Assembly (NCBI RefSeq): GCF_001513965.1 | Contig: NZ_KQ948016.1 | Location: 386,952 to 450,951 of the forward strand | Reading direction: 5' to 3' | Length of the DNA stretch: 64,000 nucleotides | DNA from: Streptomyces cellostaticus | GTDB taxonomy: Bacteria > Actinomycetota > Actinomycetes > Streptomycetales > Streptomycetaceae | Shown: positions 1-9,300 of the stretch, one piece after another | How positions within the stretch are numbered: the stretch's first letter is position 1 | Layout: each line of letters begins with the position of its first letter | The notes under the pieces: model-generated | Told to the model about the DNA's origin: nothing | Database searches by the model: none | Seen by the model: the letters and a program-made list of their open reading frames with translations, nothing else | Made by a program: the position numbers and the translations under genes

Positions 1-2
1 TG

Positions 3-665
3 CTGACCTTCCCGGCGATGCGCGCGGCCGGTGCCTCGCTGCTGGCCTCCGCCGGCATCCTCGGCATCGTCGCCGGTGTCGCCGCCCAGTCGACCCTGTC
101 GAACCTGTTCGCGGGGCTGCAGATCGCCTTCGGTGACATGGTACGCATCGGCGACACGGTGGTGGTGGACGGCGAGTGGGGCACGGTCGAGGAGATCACC
201 CTGACCTTCCTGACGGTACGGACCTGGGACGAGCGTCGGATCACGATGCCGGTGTCGTACTTCACCTCCAAACCCTTCGAGAACTGGTCACGGGGCACCC
301 CGCAGATGACGGGCACCGTCTCCTGGCACCTCGACCACAGCGCGCCGGTCGAGGCGATGCGCGAGAAGCTCCGCGACATCCTGCGCCGGTGCCCGGCCTG
401 GGACGGCCACCGCGACATCCTGCGCCGGTGCCCGGCCTGGGACGGCCGTGCCTACGGCCTGCAGGTCACGGACACGACCCCGAACACCATCCAGGTGCGC
501 GCCCTGGTGACCGCGAAGGACGCGGACGACATCTGGACGGTACGGGTCACGGTCCGCGAGCAGATGATCACCTGGCTGTCCGCGCACCACGCCCACGCAC
601 TCCCCCGGGTCAACACGTCAAAGGCGCCACCGGCCCCGAACGGTGCCACGCCCCCCGTCCGATAG
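3..665 (+). CDS. MscS-type mechanosensitive channel, C-terminal part
   Basis: This is the end of a small-conductance mechanosensitive channel; the gene begins before the window. Visible first is the Ala/Gly-rich pore helix (GILGIVAGVAAQSTLSNLFAGL), followed by the MscS beta domain (IGDTVVVDGEWGTVEEITLTF) and the cytoplasmic alpha/beta domain. Such channels release solutes on hypo-osmotic shock. The cytoplasmic domain carries an exact in-frame tandem duplication of 13 residues (RDILRRCPAWDG plus one residue), listed separately. The ORF stays open through the duplication and ends at 665. The next gene lies on the other strand, so this is the last gene of its own unit. Family assignment is fairly sure; the ion specificity and regulation cannot be judged. 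Confidence 0.85.
   Translation: MTFPAMRAAGASLLASAGILGIVAGVAAQSTLSNLFAGLQIAFGDMVRIGDTVVVDGEWGTVEEITLTFLTVRTWDERRITMPVSYFTSKPFENWSRGTPQMTGTVSWHLDHSAPVEAMREKLRDILRRCPAWDGHRDILRRCPAWDGRAYGLQVTDTTPNTIQVRALVTAKDADDIWTVRVTVREQMITWLSAHHAHALPRVNTSKAPPAPNGATPPVR
372..449 (+). repeat. 39-bp in-frame tandem duplication in MscS gene
   Basis: Copy one is 372-410 and copy two 411-449; 37 of 39 positions are identical, differing only at the last bases (ggccac versus ggccgt). Each copy encodes RDILRRCPAWDG followed by H or R. The near identity implies a recent slippage or unequal exchange event that kept the frame open. Confidence 0.95.
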
Positions 666-748
666 CCGCAGGCGGCGAACCACCCCCACGGCAAACGCCC
701 ACTTCCCAGCCGACTGGAAACGGGCGGTGCGCAGGTGGGAGAAAAATG

Positions 749-2335
749 TCAGCGCAGGCTGCGCACATCGAGATGCCTGAGCACCCGATCCACGATCTCC
801 GGATCCGCCCCAGGCTCGCTCCGGGCAGCCAACACCTCATGCCGCGCAGCGCTGAGCATCTCCCCCTGAATCCGCCGCACCCGCTTCAGCCGCTTGGCCC
901 GCTGATGCTGTGCCTCCCGCCGCTCCTCCTCCCCCATGTCCGGGCTGATCCGGATCCCGATGTCGAAGGCCCGCCGCAGCATCTGCTCGGACAGCTCCTC
1001 CGGCAACTCCTCCACCTCCTCGATCTCCCGCAGCCTGCGCTTCGCCGCCTTCGCCGCCCGTACGGCCAGTTCCTTCTCGAACTCCTTCTCCCGCTCGGAG
1101 TCGGCCCGCACCCCGAGCCGCTTCACCAGCCAGGGCAGGGTCAGCCCTTGCAGCACCAGCGTGGCGATGATCACCCCGAAGGCGATGAACACCATCTCGT
1201 TCCGGTCGGGAAAGGGGGAGCCGTCGGCGGTCGTGCGCGGGATCGCGAGCGCCAGCGCCACCGAGGCCACCCCGCGCATCCCGGACCACCACATCACGAC
1301 GGTCTCCCGCCAGCTCATCGGGATGTCCTCGTCGTAGTCCCGCCGGGCGTGCAGCCGCTTGGTCAGCCAGGTCGCGGGCATCAGCCACAGCAGCCGGACG
1401 ACGACCACGACCCCCACGACGGCCGCCGCCCAGCCGAGCAGCTCGCCCCAGCGCCCGGACGCCGTCCTGATCGCGTGGTGCAGTTCGAGGCCGATCAGCC
1501 CGAAGGCGACACCGGTGACGAGCGTGTCGATGATGTCCCAGAAGGTGTGTCCGGCCAGCCGGGTCATCACGTCGTCGGCGTCGGTGGCGTACTCGGCGAG
1601 GAAGAGGGCCGTGGTGAGCACGGCGAGCACCCCGGATCCCTGCAACTCCTCCGCGAGCACGTAGGAGGCGTACGGCACCAGCAGGGTCATCCCGATCTGC
1701 AGGGTGGGGTCGCCGAGCAGGTCCATCAGCTTGTTCGCACCCCAGCCGAGCGCCAGCCCGACCACGAGCGCGACCACGGCGGACAGAACCAGGTCCAGGC
1801 CGGCGTGCCACGCCGAGAACTCGCCGCTGACGGCCGCGGCGATCGCCACGTGGTACAGCACGATGGCCGTGACGTCGTTGAAGAGCCCCTCGCCCTCCAG
1901 GATCGACACCAGCCGGCGCGGCAGTCCGAGCTGCCCGGCGACGGCGGTCGCGGCGACCGGGTCGGGCGGGGCGATCAGCGCGCCCAGCGCCACGGCGGCA
2001 GCGACCGACAGCCCCGGCACGATGGCGTGGGCGACGGCGGCCACACACAGCGTCGTCACGAACACCAGGGCGACGGCCAGCAGGAAGATCGGCCGCTTGT
2101 TCGCCGTGAACTGCCGCCAGGACGTCCGCCGAACCGCGGCGTAGAGCAACGGCGGCAGCAGCGCGGGCAGGATCAGCTCGGGCGGGATGTCCACGTCGGG
2201 CACGAAGGCGGCCACCGCCAGGACCCCGCCGAACAGCGTCATCAGCACCGGTGCCGGCAGCCCGAACCGGTCTCCCACCGGGACGCTCACCAGGGCCCCG
2301 AGCAGCAGCACGAACAACAGAGCCAACTGATCCAC
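749..2335 (-). CDS. CPA1-family Na+/H+ antiporter
   Basis: A 528-residue multispanning membrane protein of the monovalent cation:proton antiporter-1 family. About 12 hydrophobic segments fill residues 1-410. The conserved core shows ALIAPPDPVAA and EGEGLFNDVTAIVLY, the latter with the family's N-D pair that binds the ion and proton. The C-terminal 110 residues are charged and helical (EKEFEKELAVRAAKAAKRR onward), as expected for the cytoplasmic regulatory tail. The GTG start at 2335 has a GGAG Shine-Dalgarno eight bases upstream. It follows the GNAT gene on the same strand by 47 bp and is probably the last gene of the leftward run beginning at 5754. Transported ion is inferred from the family only. 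Confidence 0.9.
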   Translation of the reverse strand: MDQLALLFVLLLGALVSVPVGDRFGLPAPVLMTLFGGVLAVAAFVPDVDIPPELILPALLPPLLYAAVRRTSWRQFTANKRPIFLLAVALVFVTTLCVAAVAHAIVPGLSVAAAVALGALIAPPDPVAATAVAGQLGLPRRLVSILEGEGLFNDVTAIVLYHVAIAAAVSGEFSAWHAGLDLVLSAVVALVVGLALGWGANKLMDLLGDPTLQIGMTLLVPYASYVLAEELQGSGVLAVLTTALFLAEYATDADDVMTRLAGHTFWDIIDTLVTGVAFGLIGLELHHAIRTASGRWGELLGWAAAVVGVVVVVRLLWLMPATWLTKRLHARRDYDEDIPMSWRETVVMWWSGMRGVASVALALAIPRTTADGSPFPDRNEMVFIAFGVIIATLVLQGLTLPWLVKRLGVRADSEREKEFEKELAVRAAKAAKRRLREIEEVEELPEELSEQMLRRAFDIGIRISPDMGEEERREAQHQRAKRLKRVRRIQGEMLSAARHEVLAARSEPGADPEIVDRVLRHLDVRSLR

Positions 2336-2382
2336 GGCCGGCGCTCCGGGAGTCGACGATCACATGGCAGACCTCAAGCCTG

Positions 2383-2850
2383 CTACAGGACGCGTCGCAT
2401 CGCCCGGTGCGGGATCCCGGCGTCCGGGAACTCCGGGCCGTACGCCTCGTACCCGAGCCGTTCGTAGAAAGCCAGGGCGTGGGTCTGCGCGTGCAGGTCC
2501 ACGGCCGCCAGGCCACGCGCGCGTGCCGCGTCCTCGATGGCCCGCACCAGGGCCACGCCGACGCCCAGCCCGCGCGCCGCACGGGTCACGGCGAGCCGCC
2601 CCAGGGAGCCCACGGAGGCGTCCTGGCCGGTCTTCGCCGCGGCCGCCTCGCCGTGCAGCAGACGCCCGGTGCCGAGCGGCACACCGTCCTCGCGGACCGC
2701 CAGCACATGCACCGCGACGGCGTCGTACGCGTCGTACTCGATGTCCTGCGGGACGCCCTGTTCGACGACGAAGACCTCCTTGCGCACCGCGAAGCAGGCC
2801 TCACGGCCGGCGTGGTCCTCGGCGGTCCGGACGGTGTACGGCGTGTTCAC
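2383..2850 (-). CDS. GNAT-family N-acetyltransferase
   Basis: A 155-residue protein matching the ElaA/GNAT acetyltransferase fold. The N-terminal [21 protein letters not shown] segment is typical of the subgroup, and the acetyl-CoA loop region reads [20 protein letters not shown], with the usual R/Q-x-x-G-x-G/A pattern. The C-terminal [12 protein letters not shown] is the classic GNAT ending. The GTG start at 2850 overlaps the stop of the rluD-like gene in a GTGA, so translation is probably coupled; longer versions in this frame run antisense-like through rluD and were rejected. The substrate is unknown. Confidence 0.88.
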   Translation of the reverse strand: MNTPYTVRTAEDHAGREACFAVRKEVFVVEQGVPQDIEYDAYDAVAVHVLAVREDGVPLGTGRLLHGEAAAAKTGQDASVGSLGRLAVTRAARGLGVGVALVRAIEDAARARGLAAVDLHAQTHALAFYERLGYEAYGPEFPDAGIPHRAMRRVL

Positions 2851-3791
2851 GCGTACGTCTCCTCGCGCACCTGGTCGAGGGCCTGCTGGAGGTCTTCCGG
2901 GTAGTCGCACTCGAACTCCACCCACTGCCCGTCCCCGGGGTGCTCGAAGCCGAGCCGTACGGCGTGCAGCCACTGACGGGTCAGGCGCAGCCGCTTGGCG
3001 AGGGTCGGGTCGGCGCCGTAGGTCAGATCGCCGACGCAGGGGTGGCGGTGGGCGGCCATGTGGACGCGGATCTGGTGGGTGCGGCCGGTCTCCAGCTTCA
3101 CATCCAGCAGGGAGGCGGCGCGGAAGGCCTCGATGAGGTCGTAGTGGGTCACCGAGGGCTTGCCTTCGGCCGTGACCGCCCACTTGTAGTCGTGCTGGGG
3201 ATGCCGGCCGATGGGGGCGTCGATCGTGCCGCTCGTCGGGTCCGGGTGGCCCTGGACGAGGGTGTGGTAGCGCTTGTCGACCGTGCGCTCCTTGAACTGG
3301 CGCTTGAGCGACGTGTACGCGTACTCGGACTTGGCGACCACCATCAGGCCCGAGGTGCCGACGTCGAGGCGGTGCACGATGCCCTGGCGCTCGGCGGCAC
3401 CGGAGGTGGAGATCCGGTACCCGGCGGCGGCGAGACCGCCGATGACGGTCGGGCCGGACCAGCCCGGCGAGGGGTGCGCGGCCACACCGACCGGCTTGAC
3501 GATGACGACCACGTCATCGTCGTCGTGCACGATCTCCATGCCCTCGACCGGCTCGGCAACCACCTGCACGGGCGCGGGCGCCTGCGGCATCTCGACCTCG
3601 AGCCAGGCCCCGCCGTGCACCCGCTCTGACTTGCCGACCACCGTGCCGTCGACCTGCACCTTGCCTGCTGCGGCCAGCTCGGCCGCCTTCGTACGGGAGA
3701 AGCCGAACATGCGGGAGATGGCGGCGTCGACGCGCTCGCCCTCCAGGCCGTCCGGCACGGGCAGGGTACGGATCTCGGGAATCGTGCTCAC
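2847..3791 (-). CDS. RluA/RluD-type pseudouridine synthase
   Basis: A 314-residue RNA pseudouridine synthase. The N-terminal S4 RNA-binding domain (residues ~10-70) shows [30 protein letters not shown]. The catalytic domain carries [19 protein letters not shown], containing the catalytic Asp in the HRLD motif, and [20 protein letters not shown] further on. These enzymes isomerise specific uridines, usually in 23S rRNA; whether this is a true RluD orthologue is not decidable here. I chose the GTG at 3791 because the family's N terminus begins there; an ATG 51 bp upstream adds an unrelated stretch. It sits between lspA and the GNAT gene in the usual actinobacterial lspA-rluD arrangement. Confidence 0.92.
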   Translation of the reverse strand: MSTIPEIRTLPVPDGLEGERVDAAISRMFGFSRTKAAELAAAGKVQVDGTVVGKSERVHGGAWLEVEMPQAPAPVQVVAEPVEGMEIVHDDDDVVVIVKPVGVAAHPSPGWSGPTVIGGLAAAGYRISTSGAAERQGIVHRLDVGTSGLMVVAKSEYAYTSLKRQFKERTVDKRYHTLVQGHPDPTSGTIDAPIGRHPQHDYKWAVTAEGKPSVTHYDLIEAFRAASLLDVKLETGRTHQIRVHMAAHRHPCVGDLTYGADPTLAKRLRLTRQWLHAVRLGFEHPGDGQWVEFECDYPEDLQQALDQVREETYA

Positions 3792-3851
3792 CCGTCGAGT
3801 ATGCCGGACGGGTCGGACGGCACCGAACGAGCCTGTGGACAAGTCCTGCCG

Positions 3852-4487
3852 TCAGCCCTTGTGGACGGTGCCGTCCGGGTCCAGGCCGCGGAACGACAGC
3901 AGCACGATCAGGATGCCGCCGCACACGATCGCCGAGTCGGCCAGGTTGAACACCGCGAAGCCCTTGGGCGCGATGAAGTCCACGACCTCGCCCTCGAAGA
4001 TCCCGGGCGCCCGGAAGATCCGGTCGGTGAGGTTGCCGAGCGCGCCGCCGAGCAGCAGGCCGAGGGCGACCGCCCAGGGAAAGCTGTAGAGCTTGCGGGC
4101 CAGCCGGATGATCACCACGATCACGGCGGCCGCGATCAGCGTGAAGATGATCGTGAAGGCGGCGCCGAAGCCGAAGGCCGCGCCCGGGTTGCGGATGGCA
4201 TGCAGTTCCAGCAGGTCCCCGATCACCTGGATCGGTGCGTGGTGCTCCAGCTTCGCGACCACCAGCAGCTTGCTGATCAGGTCGAGGGCGTAGGCGAACG
4301 CGGCCACCGCGAACAGCACGGCGATCCGGCGCCCGCGCCCGGTCCGCCGCTGCGCCGTCGCCTCCTGCGCGCCCGCGCCGGACACGTCGGACGCGCCGGA
4401 TCGGGCGGGCGCTCCGGCCGCCGCCGTCCGCTCGCCGCTGTCGTCCGGGGTGTCCGGCGTACCGATGATGCGCTCCGCCTCTGCCAC
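3852..4487 (-). CDS. lspA: Lipoprotein signal peptidase (signal peptidase II)
   Basis: A 211-residue membrane aspartic protease that cleaves signal peptides of diacylglyceryl-modified prolipoproteins. The first ~60 residues are a disordered, hydrophilic extension (poly Gly/Ala/Arg) typical of streptomycete versions, followed by four membrane segments. The conserved boxes are visible: [13 protein letters not shown] contains the N-P-G-A-A-F motif, [13 protein letters not shown] holds the first catalytic Asp, and [12 protein letters not shown] holds the second. The GTG start at 4487 has GAGGG upstream. It is 60 bp upstream of the pseudouridine synthase gene on the same strand. Confidence 0.95.
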   Translation of the reverse strand: MAEAERIIGTPDTPDDSGERTAAAGAPARSGASDVSGAGAQEATAQRRTGRGRRIAVLFAVAAFAYALDLISKLLVVAKLEHHAPIQVIGDLLELHAIRNPGAAFGFGAAFTIIFTLIAAAVIVVIIRLARKLYSFPWAVALGLLLGGALGNLTDRIFRAPGIFEGEVVDFIAPKGFAVFNLADSAIVCGGILIVLLSFRGLDPDGTVHKG

Positions 4488-4554
4488 GTGAGTCCCTCAA
4501 CCTAGGTGCCTGGCTGAGGACGAGACTACGGCACGCCCCCGAGGACCCTCGTGC

Positions 4555-5754
4555 TCAGGAGCGACGTTCCTGCTTCTGCTTGCACTCCACGCACAGGGTG
4601 GCCCTCGGGAACGCCTGCATGCGGGCCTTGCCGATGGGGTTGCCGCAGTTCTCGCACAGGCCGTAGGTGCCCGCGTCGAGCCGTTCCAGGGCGCGCTCGG
4701 TCTGGATCAGCATCTCGCGCGCGTTGGCGGCCAGCGCCATCTCGTGCTCGCGCGTGATGTTCTTGGTTCCGGTGTCGGCCTGGTCGTCGCCGGCGCCGTC
4801 CCCGGAGTCCCGCATCAGGCCCACGAGGGACGCCTCGGAGGAGCTGATCTCGTTCTTCAGCCGCACCGCCTCGGCCGTCAGATCCGCTCGGGCCTCGGCG
4901 ACCTCTTCCGGGGTCCAGGGGTCCTCACCGGGGCGCACCGCCAGCTCGCCGGGCTCCGCCGCGGCGATGCGTGCCTTGGGAACGGCGGTCTGTTCGGCCG
5001 TGGCCGTGCCAGGAGTCTTTTTCGCAACCACTGTCGTGGCTCCCGTCTGCTTCGCGGCCCGCGCCGCGCCCGCTTTCTTGGCCGTGCTCTTCTCGGCCGC
5101 CCCTGTGGAGACGTCCCCGGCGGCCGTCGTCTTCGCGCCGGTCTTCTTCCCGCCCGCCGTCGCCTTCACGGCTGTCTCCCTGGCGGTCGTCTTCTTCGCG
5201 ACCGTTTTCTTCGCGACCGTCTTCTTCGCAGCCTTCTTCGCAGCCGCCGTCTCTGCGCCCGCCTTCTTGGCCGGCTTCTCGGCGGCCGTCCCCTTCACGG
5301 CAGCCTTCTTGTGCACAGCAGCCTTCTGGTCGGCCGTCTTCGAGGCGGCTGCTTTCCTGGCGGTCGCCTTCTTCGCCGCAGCCGTCTCCTTGCCGACCGC
5401 CTTCTTCCTGGCCACGGTTTTCGTGGCCATGCCCTCCGTGGCCGTCGCCTTCCCGACGGCTGCTTTCTTGGCTGCGGCCTTCTCAGCCGGTGCCTTCTCG
5501 GCCTCCTCAGCCGCGGTCTCCCTGACTGCGGCCGTCGTCCCGGCCTCCGCCGTAGTACCCCGCTTCCGTCCGCCCGCCTCCCCCGGGAGCACCTTCTTCA
5601 CGGCCGTCACCCTCTTCACGGCAGCGCGTGCGTTCTTCTTGCCGCCGGCGCCCTTGGTCTCGCCGCCGGAGGCAGCAGCCGCAGCGCCGGAGACGGCCGC
5701 GCCCCTGGTGCGGACGGTCGCCGGCTGCTGTACGGCGGTCTTCTTCGCCACCAT
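4555..5754 (-). CDS. DksA/TraR zinc-finger protein with long Lys/Ala-rich N-terminal region
   Basis: A 399-residue protein with two distinct parts. Residues ~290-399 form a DksA/TraR-type domain: a helical region (PWTPEEVAEARADLTAE, ending in REMLIQTERALERLDAGTYG) and a C4 zinc finger, CENCGNPIGKARMQAFPRA followed by TLCVEC. Residues ~1-270 are low complexity with repeated AAKK, KKTVAKK and KKA units, resembling histone H1-like tails that bind DNA or RNA nonspecifically. DksA proteins bind the RNA polymerase secondary channel, but the acidic coiled-coil tip is not obvious here, so a polymerase role is an inference. The ATG at 5754 follows AAGGGG in the leader. Divergent from ileS. Confidence 0.88.
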   Translation of the reverse strand: MVAKKTAVQQPATVRTRGAAVSGAAAAASGGETKGAGGKKNARAAVKRVTAVKKVLPGEAGGRKRGTTAEAGTTAAVRETAAEEAEKAPAEKAAAKKAAVGKATATEGMATKTVARKKAVGKETAAAKKATARKAAASKTADQKAAVHKKAAVKGTAAEKPAKKAGAETAAAKKAAKKTVAKKTVAKKTTARETAVKATAGGKKTGAKTTAAGDVSTGAAEKSTAKKAGAARAAKQTGATTVVAKKTPGTATAEQTAVPKARIAAAEPGELAVRPGEDPWTPEEVAEARADLTAEAVRLKNEISSSEASLVGLMRDSGDGAGDDQADTGTKNITREHEMALAANAREMLIQTERALERLDAGTYGLCENCGNPIGKARMQAFPRATLCVECKQKQERRS

Positions 5755-6041
5755 GGTCGCGGCCCCTTCACATATTGTGATCTTGCACGCGAATCGTGCT
5801 GGGACGATAAATCGACTTGAGTCCCGCGGCAACGGGGCACGCCGCCCGATTCGCCCGCCCCGCACCCCCCGCGCAGCAGACCTGCATGCGTTGTGCCCAG
5901 CTCCCCGCCGGGTAATCCGCCGGGTTGCGCGCCCCCGGAAGCGAGCGCCCGCCCCCTCGCCATTCGAGTCACCCGAGCCCCTTCCCCGCGGGCCGCCCGC
6001 ACGCCGGAGAAAAGCGGTCGGCCGGTGTCCGCGCGGAGCCG
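5755..6041. other. Divergent intergenic region upstream of the DksA-like gene and ileS
   Basis: About 290 bp without a gene. It carries the leader of the DksA-like gene, including a 13-bp palindrome at 5768-5780, and the upstream part of the ileS promoter. The middle (5820-6000) is GC-rich and I see no further recognisable element. Confidence 0.6.
5768..5780. promoter_or_regulatory. Palindrome TCACATATTGTGA
   Basis: A 5+3+5 inverted repeat lies 14 bp upstream of the DksA-like start codon, in unusually AT-rich sequence for this genome. It may be an operator for that gene; the binding protein is unknown. It is too close to the start codon to sit upstream of a promoter with a long leader. Confidence 0.4.
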
Positions 6042-6047
6042 TACACT
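6042..6047 (+). promoter_or_regulatory. Candidate -10 element for the ileS leader
   Basis: TACACT fits the streptomycete TANNNT -10 pattern and lies just before the first T-box stem, predicting a transcript start near 6054. No convincing -35 hexamer is seen at 16-18 bp. Confidence 0.45.
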
Positions 6048-6053
6048 GGGCGG

Positions 6054-6360
6054 AGCGAAAAGCGTGGATGGGGACGAGTAGCGGCGTACGCAGCCCAGAG
6101 CGACCCGGGGACGGTGTGAGCCCGGGGGTGAGCGCGACGTGAAGATCACCCCGGAGCCGCCGGAAGAAAGCCACAGCCGAAAGGCCGGGGCGAGTAGAGC
6201 CGGTTTCGCGACCCCAATGAGGGGGCTCACCGGCGCGTACGGCGCGGCGGAGGGCCAAAGAGGGTGGTACCGCGGGAGCGCGCCGCACACGGCGTAGACA
6301 GGATCGAAGGCTCTCGTCCCTCTGACGGAACGCAGCAAGTCCGTTGGAGGATGTTCGCAG
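6054..6360 (+). promoter_or_regulatory. T-box riboswitch (Ile, translational type)
   Basis: The signature T-box AGGGTGGTACCGCG occupies 6261-6274; its central bases pair with the free CCA end of uncharged tRNA. Upstream, around 6070-6160, is a stem I region containing an AGTA motif (GACGAGTAGC) and a candidate specifier codon ATC at 6145-6147, matching isoleucine. The 3' part holds two exclusive pairings: the antisequestrator uses GAGGG (6260-6264) with CCCTC (6318-6322), while the sequestrator pairs CCTCTGACGG (6319-6328) with CCGTTGGAGG (6341-6350). The latter masks the ileS Shine-Dalgarno. Uncharged tRNA-Ile should therefore open the ribosome site. Actinobacterial ileS T-boxes are known to act at translation initiation; the pairings here were read by eye. 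Confidence 0.92.
6319..6350 (+). promoter_or_regulatory. Shine-Dalgarno sequestering hairpin of ileS
   Basis: Ten consecutive pairs (including two G-U) with a 12-nt loop bury the GGAGG at 6346-6350, ten bases before the ileS ATG. No U-run follows, so the switch acts on translation rather than termination. Confidence 0.85.
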
Positions 6361-9300
6361 ATGACAGCGCCGACATACCGCCAGGTGCCCGCCCAGGTCG
6401 ACCTGCCCGCGCTCGAGCACGCCGTGCTCGACTTCTGGCGCGAGCAGAAGGTCTTCGCCAAGAGCCTGGAGCAGTCCGAGGGCCGCCCGGAGTGGGTGTT
6501 CTACGAGGGCCCGCCCACCGCGAACGGCATGCCCGGTGCCCACCACATCGAAGCGCGCGTCTTCAAGGACGTCTTCCCCCGCTTCCGCACCATGCGCGGC
6601 TACCACGTGGCCCGCAAGGCCGGCTGGGACTGCCACGGCCTGCCGGTGGAGCTGGCGGTCGAGAAGGAGCTGGGCTTCTCCGGCAAGCAGGACATCGAGG
6701 CGTACGGCATCGCCGAGTTCAACGCCAAGTGCCGCGAGTCGGTGACCCGGCACACCGACGCCTTCGCCGAGCTGACGACCCGCATGGGCTACTGGGTCGA
6801 CCTGGACGACGCCTACCGGACCATGGACCCCGAGTACGTGGAGTCGGTCTGGTGGTCGCTCAAGGAGATCTTCACCAAGGACCTGCTGGTCCAGGACCAC
6901 CGTGTCGCTCCCTGGTGCCCGCGTTGCGGCACCGGCCTGTCCGACCACGAGCTGGCGCAGGGCTACGAGACGGTCGTCGACCCGTCCGTGTACGTCCGTT
7001 TCCCGCTCACCTCCGGTCCGCTGGCCGGCCAGGCCGCGCTCCTGGTGTGGACGACGACCCCCTGGACCCTGGTGTCGAACACGGCGGTCGCCGCGCACCC
7101 GGAGGTCACCTACGTCGTCGCGACCGACGGCGAGGACAAGCTCGTCGTCGCCGAGCCGCTCGTCGGCAAGGCGCTCGGCGAGGGCTGGGAGACCACCGGC
7201 CAGACCTTCACGGGCGCCGAGATGGAGCGCTGGACGTATCAACGTCCGTTCGAGCTCGTGGAGTTCCCGGAGCCGGCCCACTACGTGGTGAACGCCGAGT
7301 ACGTCACCACCGAGGACGGCACGGGTCTGGTCCACCAGTCCCCCGCCTTCGGTGAGGACGACCTCAGGGTCTGCCGGTCCTACGGTCTGCCGGTGGTGAA
7401 CCCGGTCCGCCCGGACGGCACCTTCGAGGAGAACGTCCCGCTGGTCGGTGGCGTCTTCTTCAAGAAGGCGGACGAAAAGCTCACCGAGGACCTCCAGCAG
7501 CGCGGCCTGCTCTTCAAGCACATCCCGTACGAGCACAGCTACCCGCACTGCTGGCGCTGCCACACCGCGCTGCTCTACTACGCGCAGCCCTCCTGGTACA
7601 TCCGCACCACGGCGATCAAGGACCGCCTGATCCAGGAGAACGAGAAGACCAACTGGTTCCCGGAGACGGTCAAGCACGGCCGCTTCGGCGACTGGCTGAA
7701 CAACAACATCGACTGGGCGCTGTCCCGCAACCGCTACTGGGGCACCCCGCTGCCGATCTGGCGCTGCGAGGACGACCACCTCACCTGTGCCGGCTCCCGC
7801 GCGGAGCTGACCGAGCTGACCGGCACCGACCAGTCGGGCCTCGACCCGCACCGCCCGTACATCGACGAGGTCACCTTCGCCTGCCGTCACGACGGCTGCG
7901 GGAAAACGGCCACGCGCGTGCCGGAGGTCATCGACGCCTGGTACGACTCGGGTTCGATGCCGTTCGCGCAGTGGGGCTACCCGCACAAGAACAAGGAGCT
8001 GTTCGAGAGCCGGTACCCGGCGCAGTTCATCTCCGAGGCGATCGACCAGACGCGAGGGTGGTTCTACACCCTCATGGCCGTCGGCACGCTCGTCTTCGAC
8101 AAGTCGTCGTACGAGAACGTCGTGTGCCTCGGCCACATCCTCGCCGAGGACGGCCGCAAGATGTCCAAGCACCTGGGCAACACCCTGGACCCGATCCCGC
8201 TCATGGACCGGCACGGCGCGGACGCGGTGCGCTGGTTCATGGCGGCCGGCGGTTCCCCGTGGGCGGCCCGCCGGGTGGGCCACGGCACCATCCAGGAGGT
8301 CGTCCGCAAGACGCTGCTGACGTACTGGAACACGGTCGCCTTCCAGGCGCTGTACGCCCGTACGTCGGACTGGGCACCCAGCGCGGCGGACCCGGCCCCG
8401 GCCGACCGCCCGCTGCTGGACCGCTGGCTGCTGTCCGAACTGCACGCGCTCACCGACCAGGTGACCCAGGCGCTGGAGGCCTACGACACCCAGCGCGCCG
8501 GCAAGCTGCTGTCCGCGTTCGTCGACGACCTGTCGAACTGGTACGTCCGTCGCTCGCGCCGCCGCTTCTGGCAGGGCGACAAGGCCGCGCTGCGCACGCT
8601 GCACGAGGTGCTGGAGACGGTCACGAAGCTGATGGCCCCGATCACCCCGTTCATCACCGAGCGGGTGTGGCAGGACCTGGTCGTGCCGGTGTCCCCGGGC
8701 GCCCCGGAGTCGGTCCACCTGGCCTCCTGGCCCGAGGCGGACCTGTCCGCGATCGACCCGGAGCTGTCCCGGCAGATGGTCCTGGTGCGCCGCCTGGTGG
8801 AGCTCGGCCGCGCCACGCGCGCGGAGTCGGGCGTCAAGACGCGTCAGCCGCTGTCCCGGGCCCTCATCGCCGCCACCGGCTTCGATGCCCTGGACCCCGA
8901 GCTGCACGTCCAGATCACCGAGGAGCTGAACGTCTCCTCGCTGGCATCCCTGGCCGAAGTCGGCGGCTCCCTGGTGGACACCACCGCCAAGGCCAACTTC
9001 CGTGCCCTGGGCAAGCGGTTCGGCAAGCGGGTGCAGGACGTGGCCAAGGCCATCGCGAACGCCGACGCGGCCGCGCTGTCCCTCGCCCTGCGCGAGGGCA
9101 CGGCGTCCGTGGAGGTCGACGGCGAGACGGTCGCCCTCGCCCCGGACGAGGTGATCATCACCGAGACCCCGCGCGAGGGCTGGTCGGTGGCCTCGGACTC
9201 CGGTGCCACGGTCGCGCTGGACCTGGAGATCACCGAGGAGCTGCGGCAGGCGGGCCTGGCCCGGGACGCGATCCGGCTGATCCAGGAGGCCCGCAAGAAC

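Noticed and set aside
176..2467. Long plus-strand frame over the CPA1 antiporter gene
   Set aside because: Composition is His/Gly/Arg/Pro-rich with no domain; it mirrors the antiporter gene's third-position GC.
6351..6359. ATG at 6351 as the ileS start
   Set aside because: It is out of frame with ileS; the ATG at 6361 fits the family N terminus and the Shine-Dalgarno spacing.
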